A DNA stretch of 46,109 nt, taken from positions 1 through 46,109 of the forward strand of contig CACWJS010000006.1 in the NCBI GenBank assembly GCA_902761275.1. Reading direction: 5' to 3'. The notes below the pieces were generated by a model. That model was not told where the DNA came from. It ran no database searches and saw only the letters and a list, made by a program, of their open reading frames with translations. The stretch is from an uncultured bacterium (GTDB lineage: Bacteria > Verrucomicrobiota > Kiritimatiellia > RFP12 > UBA1067). The position numbers were made by a program, and so were the translations under genes. Positions 23,956 through 31,791 of this stretch are shown piece after piece. Numbering within the stretch: the stretch's first letter is position 1; each line of letters begins with the position of its first letter.

Positions 23956-23962
23956 ACTTACG

Positions 23963-25726
23963 TTATATCCTCTCCAAGAATCTTCCAGTTCTATTGGCGG
24001 AGAACTTTCCGTCAGCATACGACACCGCGCCGTTCACAAGGACGGCTTTCACTCCGCGAGAGAACTTGTGCGGCTCGACGTATGTCGCCGACGAAGAGAA
24101 CTCCTCTTCCTTCCAGATCGCGATGTCGGCAAACGCGCCCTTCTCAATCACGCCGCGATGCGCGATGCCAAAGCGCCGCGCGGGAACGGAAGTCATGCGC
24201 GCAATCGCCTCTTCGCGCGAAACGCCGAGCGCGCGCACGCGGCGGTAGAACTCCGGCATCGTGCCGTATGCGCGAGGATGCGGATGGTCCGCGCCCAACG
24301 GTCCCCACGGCGCACGAAGAGACGCGTCGCTCCCGGGAACGATCCACGGACGAGAAAGAATTTTGTCGAGGTTGTCTTCGCTCATCCCAAAGAAGAACGC
24401 GCCAGTCTTGCAGCCGTCAAGTTCGAGAATGCGGCAGATTAGTTCTCCTGGTAGGGACGCGTCTCCGACGCGTCCGCGGTCGCCTCGTATCCCCCGAGCG
24501 AAGCGAGCCGCGTCAGCGGTCGCTAGAGGGGTGAGAGGCGCCCCTACCAAATGCGGCCCCACAATGTCGCCCATCGCGCATTGTGAACCCAAAATTTCTT
24601 TTACCGTCTTGCCACTCAGTGGCTTTGTCGCATCGCTCCATGTTCCACCGATCATTACCGTCGACCAGTCGCGGTCTGAAGCATTGATCTCTGCGACAAT
24701 CTTCGCCCTCGTCGCGGGATCTGCAAATCGTGCCATCTCTGCTGGCGCGGCGCCTTCCTGCGCCCAGTCGGGAAGAACAATGTCGAGATCAGTTCCCGCC
24801 GCGCAAAACGGATAGCGGTCGCTTCCAAGAAGAAGTCCTTCGCCAATCGCGGTCTCGATTTTCTCCAGGACTGCGTCGATCTTGTGCCAGTTGCGCTTGC
24901 CGCTCGTCTTGAGGTGCGAGATCTCCGCACGTATTCCAGTCGCGCGCACGAGGTCGATCACTTCGTCAATCGCCTCGAGAATCCTGTCACCCTCGGAGCG
25001 CATGTGCGTCGCGTAGAATCCGCCGCGCTCCGCGGCGACCTTTGCGAGAGCAACGACTTCTTCGGGCGTCGAATATTTTCCCGGCTGGTAGATGAGCCCA
25101 GTCGTGAGACCCCAGCCGCCGGCATCAAGCGACTCGGCGAGAAGACGCTGCATCTCCTTTAACTCGTCCTCCGTCGCCGCGCGTCCGGCATAGCCGACGA
25201 CGGAAGAGCGAAGAGTGTTGTGACCAACAAACTGAATTGTGTTTATCGCCGGCTTCGCCGCTTCGAGGACTGTGCGGTATTCTGCGAGCGAGCGCCAAGT
25301 GAGGCGAGAGCCGAGCATCGTCGCCCAGTCACTGGAGAGACGCGCTTCACCATAGCGTGGCGCGACCGAGCCGCCGCACTGGCCGTTTATTTCAGTCGTG
25401 ACGCCTTGAGAAATTTTCGACGGCGCGTCTGGCTCAAGAACGAGGTAGGCGTCAGAGTGCGCGTGGGCGTCGATGAAGCCGGGGCTCACGATGCAGCCGG
25501 TGGCATCGATGGTCGCAGCTTTGCTATTTTGTTTTTGCCACAAAGAACGCAAAGGGTCGCAAAGTGTTTTGGGGTCTGGGGCGGAGCCCCAGTTTCTTTG
25601 TGAACTTTGCGCTCTTTGCGGCTTAATAATATCGACAATCCTGTCGCCCTCAACGACGACATCGCCATGGAACCCGGGCTTCCCCGAGCCATCAACAATC
25701 AAACCGTTCTGTATTATCAGCGTCAT
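23963..25726 (-). CDS. N-acyl-D-amino acid deacylase (D-aminoacylase family amidohydrolase)
   Basis: The 587-residue enzyme belongs to the amidohydrolase superfamily D-aminoacylases, which release D-amino acids from N-acyl-D-amino acids. Visible landmarks are LIVDGSGKPGFHGDVVVEGD at the N-terminus, the metal-binding SPGFIDAHAHSD, the cysteine of NGQCGGS, the FVGHNTLR and ATHMRSEGDRILEA motifs, SHLKTSG, and the C-terminal GSDASLRAPWGP and DHPHPRAYGTMPEF. It is longer than usual because two dispersed repeats are inserted in frame, at residues about 34-63 and 393-425. The catalytic motifs lie outside both insertions, so the enzyme is probably active. Confidence 0.88.
   Translation of the reverse strand: MTLIIQNGLIVDGSGKPGFHGDVVVEGDRIVDIIKPQRAQSSQRNWGSAPDPKTLCDPLRSLWQKQNSKAATIDATGCIVSPGFIDAHAHSDAYLVLEPDAPSKISQGVTTEINGQCGGSVAPRYGEARLSSDWATMLGSRLTWRSLAEYRTVLEAAKPAINTIQFVGHNTLRSSVVGYAGRAATEDELKEMQRLLAESLDAGGWGLTTGLIYQPGKYSTPEEVVALAKVAAERGGFYATHMRSEGDRILEAIDEVIDLVRATGIRAEISHLKTSGKRNWHKIDAVLEKIETAIGEGLLLGSDRYPFCAAGTDLDIVLPDWAQEGAAPAEMARFADPATRAKIVAEINASDRDWSTVMIGGTWSDATKPLSGKTVKEILGSQCAMGDIVGPHLVGAPLTPLATADAARFARGIRGDRGRVGDASLPGELICRILELDGCKTGAFFFGMSEDNLDKILSRPWIVPGSDASLRAPWGPLGADHPHPRAYGTMPEFYRRVRALGVSREEAIARMTSVPARRFGIAHRGVIEKGAFADIAIWKEEEFSSSATYVEPHKFSRGVKAVLVNGAVSYADGKFSANRTGRFLERI
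24450..24548. repeat. GGTAGGG / CCCTACC repeat in frame within the deacylase gene
   Basis: A 99-bp element with inverted ends (GGTAGGGACGCG and GGCGCCCCTACC) occupies 33 codons, encoding residues about 393-425. The same family occurs between genes at 4718-4805. The length is a multiple of three and the frame stays open. Confidence 0.8.
25536..25625. repeat. AACGCAAAG / CTTTGCG repeat in frame within the deacylase gene
   Basis: A 90-bp inverted repeat runs from CACAAAGAACGCAAAGGGTC to ACTTTGCGCTCTTTGCGG, with an inner hairpin GGGGTCTGGGGCGGAGCCCC (25571-25590). It encodes residues about 34-63, between the N-terminal strand pair and the metal-binding HAHSD motif. Confidence 0.8.
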
Positions 25727-25740
25727 TATAATTCATTCGC

Positions 25741-26016
25741 CTGGGGTATTGATTTTTAACGCAGAGTCGCAGAGACGCAGAGTAGTATTGTAGCTCTTTG
25801 AAGTTTTCCCCGTCTCTATCTTTCTCTGCGCACTTTGCGTCTCTCGGTACTCACTCCGTTCGGCTTGGCTCGCTACGAATCGCGAGCCCCGCTTCCGCAT
25901 ATCCCCCGGCCGTAGGCCGTCCGCGAAGCGGATGCCCTAGCAGGGGTGCGGTTACGCGTCTCTGCGTTAAAATATTTCGTGTATTTAGTGTATTTCGTGG
26001 TTATCCACATTTCCCT
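25741..26016. repeat. AACGCAGAGACGCAGAG inverted repeat
   Basis: TAACGCAGAGTCGCAGAGACG (about 25759) and its inverted partner GCGTCTCTGCGTTAAAA (about 25957) flank GC-rich hairpin words. After the partner comes TTTCGTGTATTTAGTGTATT and TTCGTGGTTATCCAC. This belongs to a repeat family common in PVC and other environmental genomes, and the TTATCCACA inside it is part of the repeat. No gene is seen. Confidence 0.7.
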
Positions 26017-26024
26017 ATTAACTC

Positions 26025-27188
26025 TCACTCTTCGAATTTGAAACACAGCGGGCGCCAGCAGGGAATCGGCGCACCGACGGCTTTAAGCTCGCACTTCTCG
26101 CGGTTGAACGCATAGACCTGAATCTCATTCGACATCTTGTGCCCGACGACCATGAACTTCTCGCCCGGCATAAGCTCGAAGTCGCGCGGGAACTTGCCAG
26201 TCAGCTTCGCAACATTCTTCAGTGTGAGCGTGCCATCGCCATTCACTGCATAGAACGCGATTGAGTCGTGCCCGCGATTCGACGCCATGAGAATCTTCCC
26301 GTCGGCTGTCAGCTTGATTGCCGCTGCCTTCGTATCGATTGGCTTGACCGAGCAACCCTCTGGCAACATCGACCACTTCCCGATGCGAGTGAACGGCGGA
26401 AGTTGGTGAGTGGAGGAGTTGGTGAGTGGAGGAGTGGGGGGTTCTACCTTGTAACTTGTAACGGTCGATGACAACTCGTTCACAACAAAAAGGAACTTGC
26501 CGTCATTTGAGAAGATCGCATGACGCGGACCGTCACCAGGATCGGCCTTGATTGTCAGGACGGGTTTTTCAAGTCCGCCCGGCTTCTTGTAGTCGTAGAA
26601 GTTCAACCTGTCGCAGCCGAGGTCACACACGCCCATAAGTTTCTCGTCTGGCGTGTAGAACGTCTGGTGCGCGTATGCCTTTTTCTGGCGATCCTGACGA
26701 GGCCCCACCGCATCGTCGGGAAGCACAGATGAGTTCAAAGTGCAAAGTGGAAAGTGCAAAGTTGTGGACGTCTCTTCTACTTTGAACTTTTCACTTTCAA
26801 CTTTAAACTCCGCAAAACCGTAAGTCCCCGACAGATACGCCGCGAACGACACGACACTCTCATCTGGCGAAAGCGCGATGTGGCACGGCGTCTCGCACGG
26901 AAGTTCCGCGAGCCGTGTCATCTCGCCGATGCGGTGACCTTCGAGATCGAACTTGACGAGCGCGCCGTGCGACTTTTCATCGCGCTTCTCTCCAATGGCG
27001 GAGTAAAGCGTCTTCCCGTCCTTGGAGATTTGGTAGTACGTCGTTCCTTCGCAGCCGTTGACCGACTGCACGATCTTCGCAGCACCAGTTTCGGTGTCGC
27101 ACTCGAGAACCTTGAGCGCGTCCTTGTCGGGCGAACCCGTGTTGCATCCGACAATGCAGTAGACGGTGGCGGCTATCATGGCGTTCAT
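26025..27188 (-). CDS. lactonase-type seven-bladed beta-propeller (6-phosphogluconolactonase-like)
   Basis: The 387-residue protein shows the repeating blade pattern of the Pgl lactonase family: CHIALSPDESVVSFAAYLSG, GDGPRHAIFSNDGKFLFVVN, SVKPIDTKAAAIKLTADGK, SNRGHDSIAFY and the C-terminal FPRDFELMPGEKFMVVGHK. Family members hydrolyse 6-phosphogluconolactone or related lactones. The start at 27188 overlaps the upstream gene's stop as ATGA. Two in-frame repeat insertions, at residues about 125-152 and 241-263, fall in loops between blades and lengthen the protein. No good signal peptide is seen. Confidence 0.82.
   Translation of the reverse strand: MNAMIAATVYCIVGCNTGSPDKDALKVLECDTETGAAKIVQSVNGCEGTTYYQISKDGKTLYSAIGEKRDEKSHGALVKFDLEGHRIGEMTRLAELPCETPCHIALSPDESVVSFAAYLSGTYGFAEFKVESEKFKVEETSTTLHFPLCTLNSSVLPDDAVGPRQDRQKKAYAHQTFYTPDEKLMGVCDLGCDRLNFYDYKKPGGLEKPVLTIKADPGDGPRHAIFSNDGKFLFVVNELSSTVTSYKVEPPTPPLTNSSTHQLPPFTRIGKWSMLPEGCSVKPIDTKAAAIKLTADGKILMASNRGHDSIAFYAVNGDGTLTLKNVAKLTGKFPRDFELMPGEKFMVVGHKMSNEIQVYAFNREKCELKAVGAPIPCWRPLCFKFEE
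26399..26465. repeat. GTGAGTGGAGGAGTTG repeat in frame within the lactonase gene
   Basis: GTTGGTGAGTGGAGGA occurs twice in tandem, followed by GTAACTTGTAACGG. It encodes a proline- and threonine-rich loop (PPTPPLTNSSTHQLPP) at residues about 241-263. Confidence 0.7.
26731..26812. repeat. CAAAGTGCAAAGT inverted repeat in frame within the lactonase gene
   Basis: TTCAAAGTGCAAAGTGGAAA is paired with ACTTTGAACTTTTCACTTTC. It encodes residues about 125-152 (EFKVESEKFKVEETSTTLHF). The same AAAGTTTAAAGTT word family fills gaps at 28665-28710 and 33046-33105 and is inside the zinc-ribbon regulator gene. Confidence 0.75.
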
Positions 27189-28657
27189 TTTCCGCAGAGT
27201 TCCTTGAAGTACGGAAGGACGGCGGGAAGCCACACCTCGGCATACCCCTTTTCGTTCGGATGGCAGTGGTCGGGCATGAGCGCGACGTTGTCGCCCTTCT
27301 CGTCGAGGAACTTCGAGTTGAAGTCAACCCAGATGACTTTCTTTCCGTCCGCATAGCCCTTTATGATCGCGTTGGCCTTCTCGTTGTTGACGCGCTTCGC
27401 GTCCGCGTCGCTCGCGCCGAACGGGAAGATCGGCAGGAGCAGCGTCGTCGCCTCGGGCTGCTTGCGGGCGATGAGGTCGAGCACGGCGCGAATCCCCGCC
27501 GCAATCGCCTCGGGCTTGTCGCTCCTGTGCCACGTGTTGTTCGTGCCGATCATGAGCATTACGCACTTCGTCTTGTAACCGTCAAGCTCGCCGCCGTATT
27601 CGCCGCGCCAAAGTAGGTTCTCGGTCTTGTCGCCGGAGTAGCCGATGTCGAGGATGGAATACGTCTTGCCGAGCTCGTCGAGCGACGCCTTGCCGGGGCC
27701 CTCCCAGTTGTGGGTGATGGAGTCGCCGAAGAAGACAAGGTCGATCTTTCCGCCGCATTCGGAGATCTGGTTGCGCTTAGCGAGAAGCCGATCGAGCCAC
27801 CAGTCCTGCGCGCCATACCCCTCGCTGCGGATTCGCGATGCCGGGAAGACGCTGATCTGCTGGTCCGTCCGGTAGACCCTGTCATTGAAGTGGGACGCGT
27901 AGCGGTTCGCCGGCGCGGGAAGCTTGCCGTCAGAAAGCGCATAGTCGATGTATGGCTTGACGGCGGAGTACCAGATCTCGTAGCCGAGGGCGTTGGGATG
28001 AAGACGGTCTGGGAATACATCGGGCGAGAGCTTGCCGTCAATCGTGAGGAACTGGTCGTTGAAGTCGCACCAGAAGATTGTCTTGCCGTCGCAGAATTTC
28101 TGAATCTCCCTGTTGACGATTTCGTTGCGGAGACGCTGAGAATCGTCGGCAGTCGCGCCACGCGGGAAGATCGCCGTCAGGACTATCGTCGCTTTCGGCT
28201 GCTTCGCGCGGATTGTCTTCAGTATCTCGCGGATTCCGAGAATGGTATCGCCGGGCGATTCTTTCTCGATCGGAAAGTGGCCGGTGTTGTTCGTGCCAAT
28301 CATGAGAAGGATGCACTTCGCCTCGTAGCCGTCGAGCTCTTTGCCCTCGTCAATGCGCCAGAGGACATGCTCAGTGCGATCTGCAGAAACACCGAGGTCG
28401 AGCATTTTGAAGTCGCCCTCGGAGAAGTATTTCGATAGCTGCTCCTTACCGGCACCTTCCCAGAAATGCGTGATCGAGTCGCCGATGAAGACGACCTTCG
28501 CGCCGCCGTTCGTGACGACGCACATCTTCTCGGCGTGGCGTTTCATCTGCCAGCAATTGGCGTCGCCGCCGTACATGTCGTGCGAGACGGCGCGAATTGC
28601 CGCGAACGTAGACGCGGCGCCAAGCGCCAAGACTGTTGTCAATACTGCTTTCTTCAT
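27185..28657 (-). CDS. exported double SGNH/GDSL hydrolase
   Basis: The 490-residue protein starts with a signal peptide (MKKAVLTTVLALGAASTFAA). It has two tandem SGNH esterase domains. The first has GDSITHFW (nucleophile Ser61), MIGTNNTGH and DRLHPNALGY. The second has GDSITHNW (Ser at about 310), MIGTNNTWH and DHCHPNEKGY. Both keep the Ser, Gly, Asn and His blocks, so both should be active esterases, most like PAF-acetylhydrolase-type or carbohydrate O-acyl esterases. Its stop overlaps the lactonase start, so the two are co-expressed. The two domains differ clearly in sequence, so the duplication is old. Confidence 0.88.
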   Translation of the reverse strand: MKKAVLTTVLALGAASTFAAIRAVSHDMYGGDANCWQMKRHAEKMCVVTNGGAKVVFIGDSITHFWEGAGKEQLSKYFSEGDFKMLDLGVSADRTEHVLWRIDEGKELDGYEAKCILLMIGTNNTGHFPIEKESPGDTILGIREILKTIRAKQPKATIVLTAIFPRGATADDSQRLRNEIVNREIQKFCDGKTIFWCDFNDQFLTIDGKLSPDVFPDRLHPNALGYEIWYSAVKPYIDYALSDGKLPAPANRYASHFNDRVYRTDQQISVFPASRIRSEGYGAQDWWLDRLLAKRNQISECGGKIDLVFFGDSITHNWEGPGKASLDELGKTYSILDIGYSGDKTENLLWRGEYGGELDGYKTKCVMLMIGTNNTWHRSDKPEAIAAGIRAVLDLIARKQPEATTLLLPIFPFGASDADAKRVNNEKANAIIKGYADGKKVIWVDFNSKFLDEKGDNVALMPDHCHPNEKGYAEVWLPAVLPYFKELCGK

Positions 28658-28661
28658 GTAT

Positions 28662-28715
28662 TCCACTTTTTAAGTTTTAAGTTTAAAGTTCAAAGTTTAA
28701 AGTTGTGGAAATTCC
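28662..28715. repeat. AAGTTTAAAGTT family repeat
   Basis: Tandem AAGTTTAAAGTTCAAAGTTT words fill the gap between two genes. They match the repeat inside the lactonase and the zinc-ribbon regulator genes. Confidence 0.7.
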
Positions 28716-28721
28716 CTCAGT

Positions 28722-30089
28722 TTAATTCTTGAACGAATGGATCGGAGCAGGGATGCGACCTTTGCGCGCGATCATCTTTTCGCACGAGAACTTCGACACC
28801 CTCATCACAGGCGCATGGCCGAGAAGTCCGCCGAACTCCACCGAGTCGCCGACCTTCTTCCCCGCGACGGGAATGATTCTCACGGCGGTCGTCTTCTGGT
28901 TGACCATGCCGATCGCCGCTTCGTCAGCGATGATGCCGGAGATCGTCGCGGCGGAAGTCGAACCGGGAACGGCGATCATATCGAGCCCGACGGAGCAGAC
29001 GCACGTCATCGCCTCAAGTTTCTCGATGGTGAGCGCACCGGCGTTCACTGCGTCGATCATCCCCTGGTCTTCGGAGACAGGAATGAACGCGCCCGAAAGT
29101 CCGCCGACGTACGAGCTCGCCATCACGCCGCCCTTCTTCACCTGGTCGTTGAGAAGCGCGAGCGCGGCAGTCGTCCCGGGCGCACCTGGTTCTTCGAGAC
29201 CGATCTCCTTCAGGATGTCTGCAACCGAGTCGCCGATCGCTGGCGTCGGCGCGAGCGAGAGGTCGATGATTCCAAACGGAACACCGAGACGCTTCGACGC
29301 TTCCTGCGCAACGAGCTGTCCGACGCGCGTGATCTTGAATGCCGTCTTCTTTATCGTCTCGCAAAGCGTCTCGAAGCCGACTCCGCGGCAAGTGTGCCGC
29401 AGCACGTGGTTGACGACGCCAGGTCCCGAGACGCCGACGTTGATGACTGCGTCGGCCTCGCTCACGCCGTGGAATGCGCCGGCCATGAACGGATTGTCGT
29501 CGGGCGCGTTGCATAGGACAACGAGCTTCGCGCATCCAATCGAGCCGCGGCTCTTAGTCTTCTCGGCCGTCTCCTTCACAATCTCGCCCATGAGCCGCAC
29601 GGCGTCCATGTCGATGCCGGTCTTAGTCGAGCCGACGTTGACGGACGAGCAGACGCGCTCAGTCGCGGCCATCGCGGCGGGAATCGAGCGGATGAGGAGC
29701 TCGTCTGCGGGAGTCATTCCCTTCGAGACGATTGCGGAGTAGCCGCCGATGAAGTTGATGCCGAGCTTCTTCGCCGCACGGTCGAGCGTCTTCGCGATCT
29801 TCACGAAGTCGGCCGGCTTCTTGCAACAGGACGAGCCGACGATTGCGGCGGGCGTGATGGAGACGCGCTTGTTGACGACGGGCACGCCGAACTCACGGCC
29901 GATGTCATCACCGGTCTTCACGAGGTCTTTCGCAAGCCGCGTTATCTTCGCGTAGATCTTGTCGCACGTCTTCTTGACGGACGAGTCCGCGCAGTCAAGG
30001 AGCGAGATGCCCATCGTGATCGTCCGGACGTCGAGATTCTCCTCGAGAATCATCCGGTTCGTTTCAAGAACTTCTGAGATGTTAATCAT
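28722..30089 (-). CDS. UPF0210 (PFL/DUF711) family protein
   Basis: The 455-residue protein matches the UPF0210 family, which has a pyruvate-formate-lyase-like fold. Landmarks are the N-terminal [12 protein letters not shown], the [10 protein letters not shown] motif, [19 protein letters not shown] and the glycine-rich [13 protein letters not shown] and [13 protein letters not shown]. The biochemical role is not established. It normally sits directly next to the ACT-domain protein UPF0237, as here, but the two genes are separated by 119 bp of dispersed repeat. No Shine-Dalgarno is obvious. Confidence 0.9.
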   Translation of the reverse strand: MINISEVLETNRMILEENLDVRTITMGISLLDCADSSVKKTCDKIYAKITRLAKDLVKTGDDIGREFGVPVVNKRVSITPAAIVGSSCCKKPADFVKIAKTLDRAAKKLGINFIGGYSAIVSKGMTPADELLIRSIPAAMAATERVCSSVNVGSTKTGIDMDAVRLMGEIVKETAEKTKSRGSIGCAKLVVLCNAPDDNPFMAGAFHGVSEADAVINVGVSGPGVVNHVLRHTCRGVGFETLCETIKKTAFKITRVGQLVAQEASKRLGVPFGIIDLSLAPTPAIGDSVADILKEIGLEEPGAPGTTAALALLNDQVKKGGVMASSYVGGLSGAFIPVSEDQGMIDAVNAGALTIEKLEAMTCVCSVGLDMIAVPGSTSAATISGIIADEAAIGMVNQKTTAVRIIPVAGKKVGDSVEFGGLLGHAPVMRVSKFSCEKMIARKGRIPAPIHSFKN

Positions 30090-30207
30090 TTCATTATTGA
30101 GTTGGAGTTTTGAGTTGGAGTTGGAGTCTCGAGTTGGAGTTGGAGTCTTGAGTTGGAGAATGGAATTAAAAATTCCTTTCTCGAACTCGAACTTTGAACT
30201 CCAACTT
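30090..30207. repeat. GAGTTGG family repeats between the UPF0237 and UPF0210 genes
   Basis: GAGTTGGAGTTGGAGTCTCG and similar words run from 30098 to 30160, and the inverted form (ACTTTGAACTCCAACTTC) lies at 30188-30207. The element splits a gene pair that is usually contiguous. Confidence 0.75.
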
Positions 30208-30208
30208 C

Positions 30209-30481
30209 TTACACACGATGCATCTTCTCAAAAATCTCGCTCTTCTGGCAGCGAATCTTCATGCCCATGCCAGTTCCGAGGCGAGCGAGCTCCGCGCCAA
30301 GCTTGTCGAATGTCTTCTTGTACTTCGCCGCGTCGACGATCATCATCATGTTGAAGAAACCGCCGGTGACGGTCTGGCTGATGTCGAGAATGTTGATATG
30401 TTCCTTGGCGAGGTAGGTGCAGGTCTTTGCGAGAATGCCAACAGCATCCTTACCAATGACGGTAATGATAATCTTTTTCAT
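30209..30481 (-). CDS. UPF0237 ACT-domain protein
   Basis: A 90-residue single ACT domain ([20 protein letters not shown], then [20 protein letters not shown]) of the UPF0237 family, which resembles the regulatory domain of GcvR. It is thought to sense a small ligand such as an amino acid; the ligand is unknown. It lies upstream of its usual partner UPF0210. A TATAAT box lies eight bases before the ATG and there is no Shine-Dalgarno. Confidence 0.9.
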   Translation of the reverse strand: MKKIIITVIGKDAVGILAKTCTYLAKEHINILDISQTVTGGFFNMMMIVDAAKYKKTFDKLGAELARLGTGMGMKIRCQKSEIFEKMHRV

Positions 30482-30489
30482 AAGACGAT

Positions 30490-30498
30490 ATTATACCA
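30490..30498 (-). promoter_or_regulatory. extended -10 promoter before the UPF0237 gene
   Basis: The minus strand reads TGGTATAAT, ending eight bases before the ATG. It is a leaderless-type promoter for the UPF0237-UPF0210 unit. Confidence 0.55.
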
Positions 30499-30513
30499 CA
30501 AATGGGCGGTCGC

Positions 30514-30999
30514 CTACACCGCTGAGATGTAGGGCTGGCCGCAGAGCGAGCAGACTGCGCCACTGTGGACAGGCGCACCGCAATTCGGACACATCCTCTC
30601 CAACAGCTCACCGCACATCGCGCAGTACTTCCCGCCGACGGGATCGGCCGCCTCGCGGTCGGGAAGGAAAAGCCGAATCTCCTCGACGAAATACTCCTTG
30701 TTCGTCGGGCAGTGGGGATTCGGGCAAAAGCCGCGAGAGGAGAGTTTAAAGTTTAAAGTTGAAAGTTGAAAGTTGCTTGCGCTGCCTTCCTTTGAATCCT
30801 GATTGCCAAAGCTAAGGTTAAACTTCTTCGCCAGCTTCTCGATAACCTCGTCATTCAGTTTCGTTCCGTCGCCCTGCTCGAACATCGAAAGCGCCGACTG
30901 CTTGCAGCCGACTTCGGCCGCAAGTTGCCCCTGGGTCAGCCCTGCCTCGCGGCGAGCGAGCTTTACGCTTTTGCAGAATTCTGGATTCAGGTTTTTCAA
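30514..30999 (-). CDS. XRE helix-turn-helix protein with two C-terminal zinc ribbons
   Basis: The 161-residue protein has a Cro/C1-type helix-turn-helix at residues about 12-65 (LTQGQLAAEVGCKQSALSMF). Residues about 92-161 carry cysteine pairs: CPNPHCPTNKEYF, then CAMCGELLERMCPNCG and CSLCGQPY, which suit two or more zinc ribbons. It starts with TTG, with CATAAT nine bases upstream. An in-frame AAAGTTGAAAGTTG repeat encodes the linker (about residues 74-86) between the two parts. Just upstream lies a symmetric array of TATCAACA 9-mers, a plausible autoregulatory operator. It is likely a transcriptional regulator; targets unknown. Confidence 0.8.
   Translation of the reverse strand: MKNLNPEFCKSVKLARREAGLTQGQLAAEVGCKQSALSMFEQGDGTKLNDEVIEKLAKKFNLSFGNQDSKEGSASNFQLSTLNFKLSSRGFCPNPHCPTNKEYFVEEIRLFLPDREAADPVGGKYCAMCGELLERMCPNCGAPVHSGAVCSLCGQPYISAV
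30742..30776. repeat. AAAGTTGAAAGTTG repeat in frame within the regulator gene
   Basis: TTTAAAGTTTAAAGTTGAAA and related words encode the linker FQLSTLNFKLSS between the helix-turn-helix and the zinc ribbons. Confidence 0.75.
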
Positions 31000-31008
31000 G
31001 GCGGCGAT

Positions 31009-31014
31009 ATTATG
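31009..31014 (-). promoter_or_regulatory. -10 box directly before the XRE-zinc-ribbon gene
   Basis: The minus-strand CATAAT ends nine bases before the TTG start. It fits the leaderless pattern. Confidence 0.4.
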
Positions 31015-31023
31015 GACTTTATT

Positions 31024-31106
31024 TTATCAACAATCAAGGGGTCTAATATCAACATTATCAACAATAATATAAACAATGTTCATAATTGTGTTGATATTGT
31101 TGATTA
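31024..31106. promoter_or_regulatory. symmetric array of five TTATCAACA-like 9-mers
   Basis: TTATCAACA at 31024-31032; ATATCAACA and TTATCAACA in tandem at 31046-31063; and on the other strand ATATCAACA (31089-31097) and TAATCAACA (31098-31106) in tandem. The two tandem pairs form a near-mirror inverted repeat around an AT-rich centre. They could be DnaA boxes of the altered type or operators for the adjacent helix-turn-helix protein. Confidence 0.6.
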
Positions 31107-31122
31107 AATATCAATTCGCCTA

Positions 31123-31791
31123 TTAATAGTTGCGCTTGACGATCTCGGATGGAAGCAGATATTCTTCCCCGTTCTTGTGGGAAATGCCCATCTTCTCAAG
31201 CTCGGCAATAACCGGCCCTGAAACTATGTTGCCGTTGTCTGCAAAAAGCTTTTCAAGATTTGCGCGCTTTTTCGCAAGCGTTCCTTCTGGCTCGTTCGCA
31301 GCAAGAACGCCCTCAAGCACTTGCGCGCGCCTGAGACGCCCTTCCGCCTCGGCCTTGTCGCGCGCCTCGCGCACGACTTCGATGACGTGGTCGCGCGTCT
31401 CGCCAGTGAAGCGGTCGGGAACGTCGATGTCGCGGTCAAGAAGCGACACCTTGTTGGAAAGACCGTTATCGGCGTTAATCGCAAGAACGTCGCCTACCTT
31501 CTCGAGTGCCGCCTTCTGGTCAAGCATCTGCTTCTTTGCGAGTTCAGCCCGGTCGGTAAGTTCTGAAATGCTTTTTTTGAGTTCGGCAATGCTCTTCCTA
31601 AGCTCGGCATTTTCTGCGCGAAGCGCAGAAATCGTCTCTGCCTGCTCGGCCTTGTCGGCGGCAAGGGCTTCAACGACCGCCTTCTGCACGTCGATGCTGT
31701 CGACAGCAGCTTCTTCAACAACCTCTTCGGCGGGCTGTTCGGCTGGCTGCGCCTTTGGCGCGTGATCATCAAGGAATTCTTCGAAGTTCAT
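31123..31791 (-). CDS. coiled-coil protein of unknown function
   Basis: The 222-residue protein begins with an acidic, alanine- and proline-rich stretch. A long coiled coil follows (about residues 33-95, heptads around AELRKSIAELKKSISEL). The C-terminal domain (about 110-222) has SLLDRDIDVPDRFTGETRDH and ends in LLPSEIVKRNY. No known family is recognised. Its ATG overlaps the stop of the upstream methyltransferase gene, so it is translated from the same mRNA as the methyltransferase. Confidence 0.75.
   Translation of the reverse strand: MNFEEFLDDHAPKAQPAEQPAEEVVEEAAVDSIDVQKAVVEALAADKAEQAETISALRAENAELRKSIAELKKSISELTDRAELAKKQMLDQKAALEKVGDVLAINADNGLSNKVSLLDRDIDVPDRFTGETRDHVIEVVREARDKAEAEGRLRRAQVLEGVLAANEPEGTLAKKRANLEKLFADNGNIVSGPVIAELEKMGISHKNGEEYLLPSEIVKRNY

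Noticed and set aside
26001..26009. Perfect TTATCCACA DnaA box
   Set aside because: It lies within a common dispersed repeat phrase (TTTCGTGTATTTAGTG, then TTCGTGGTTATCCAC), alone and far from the strand switch.
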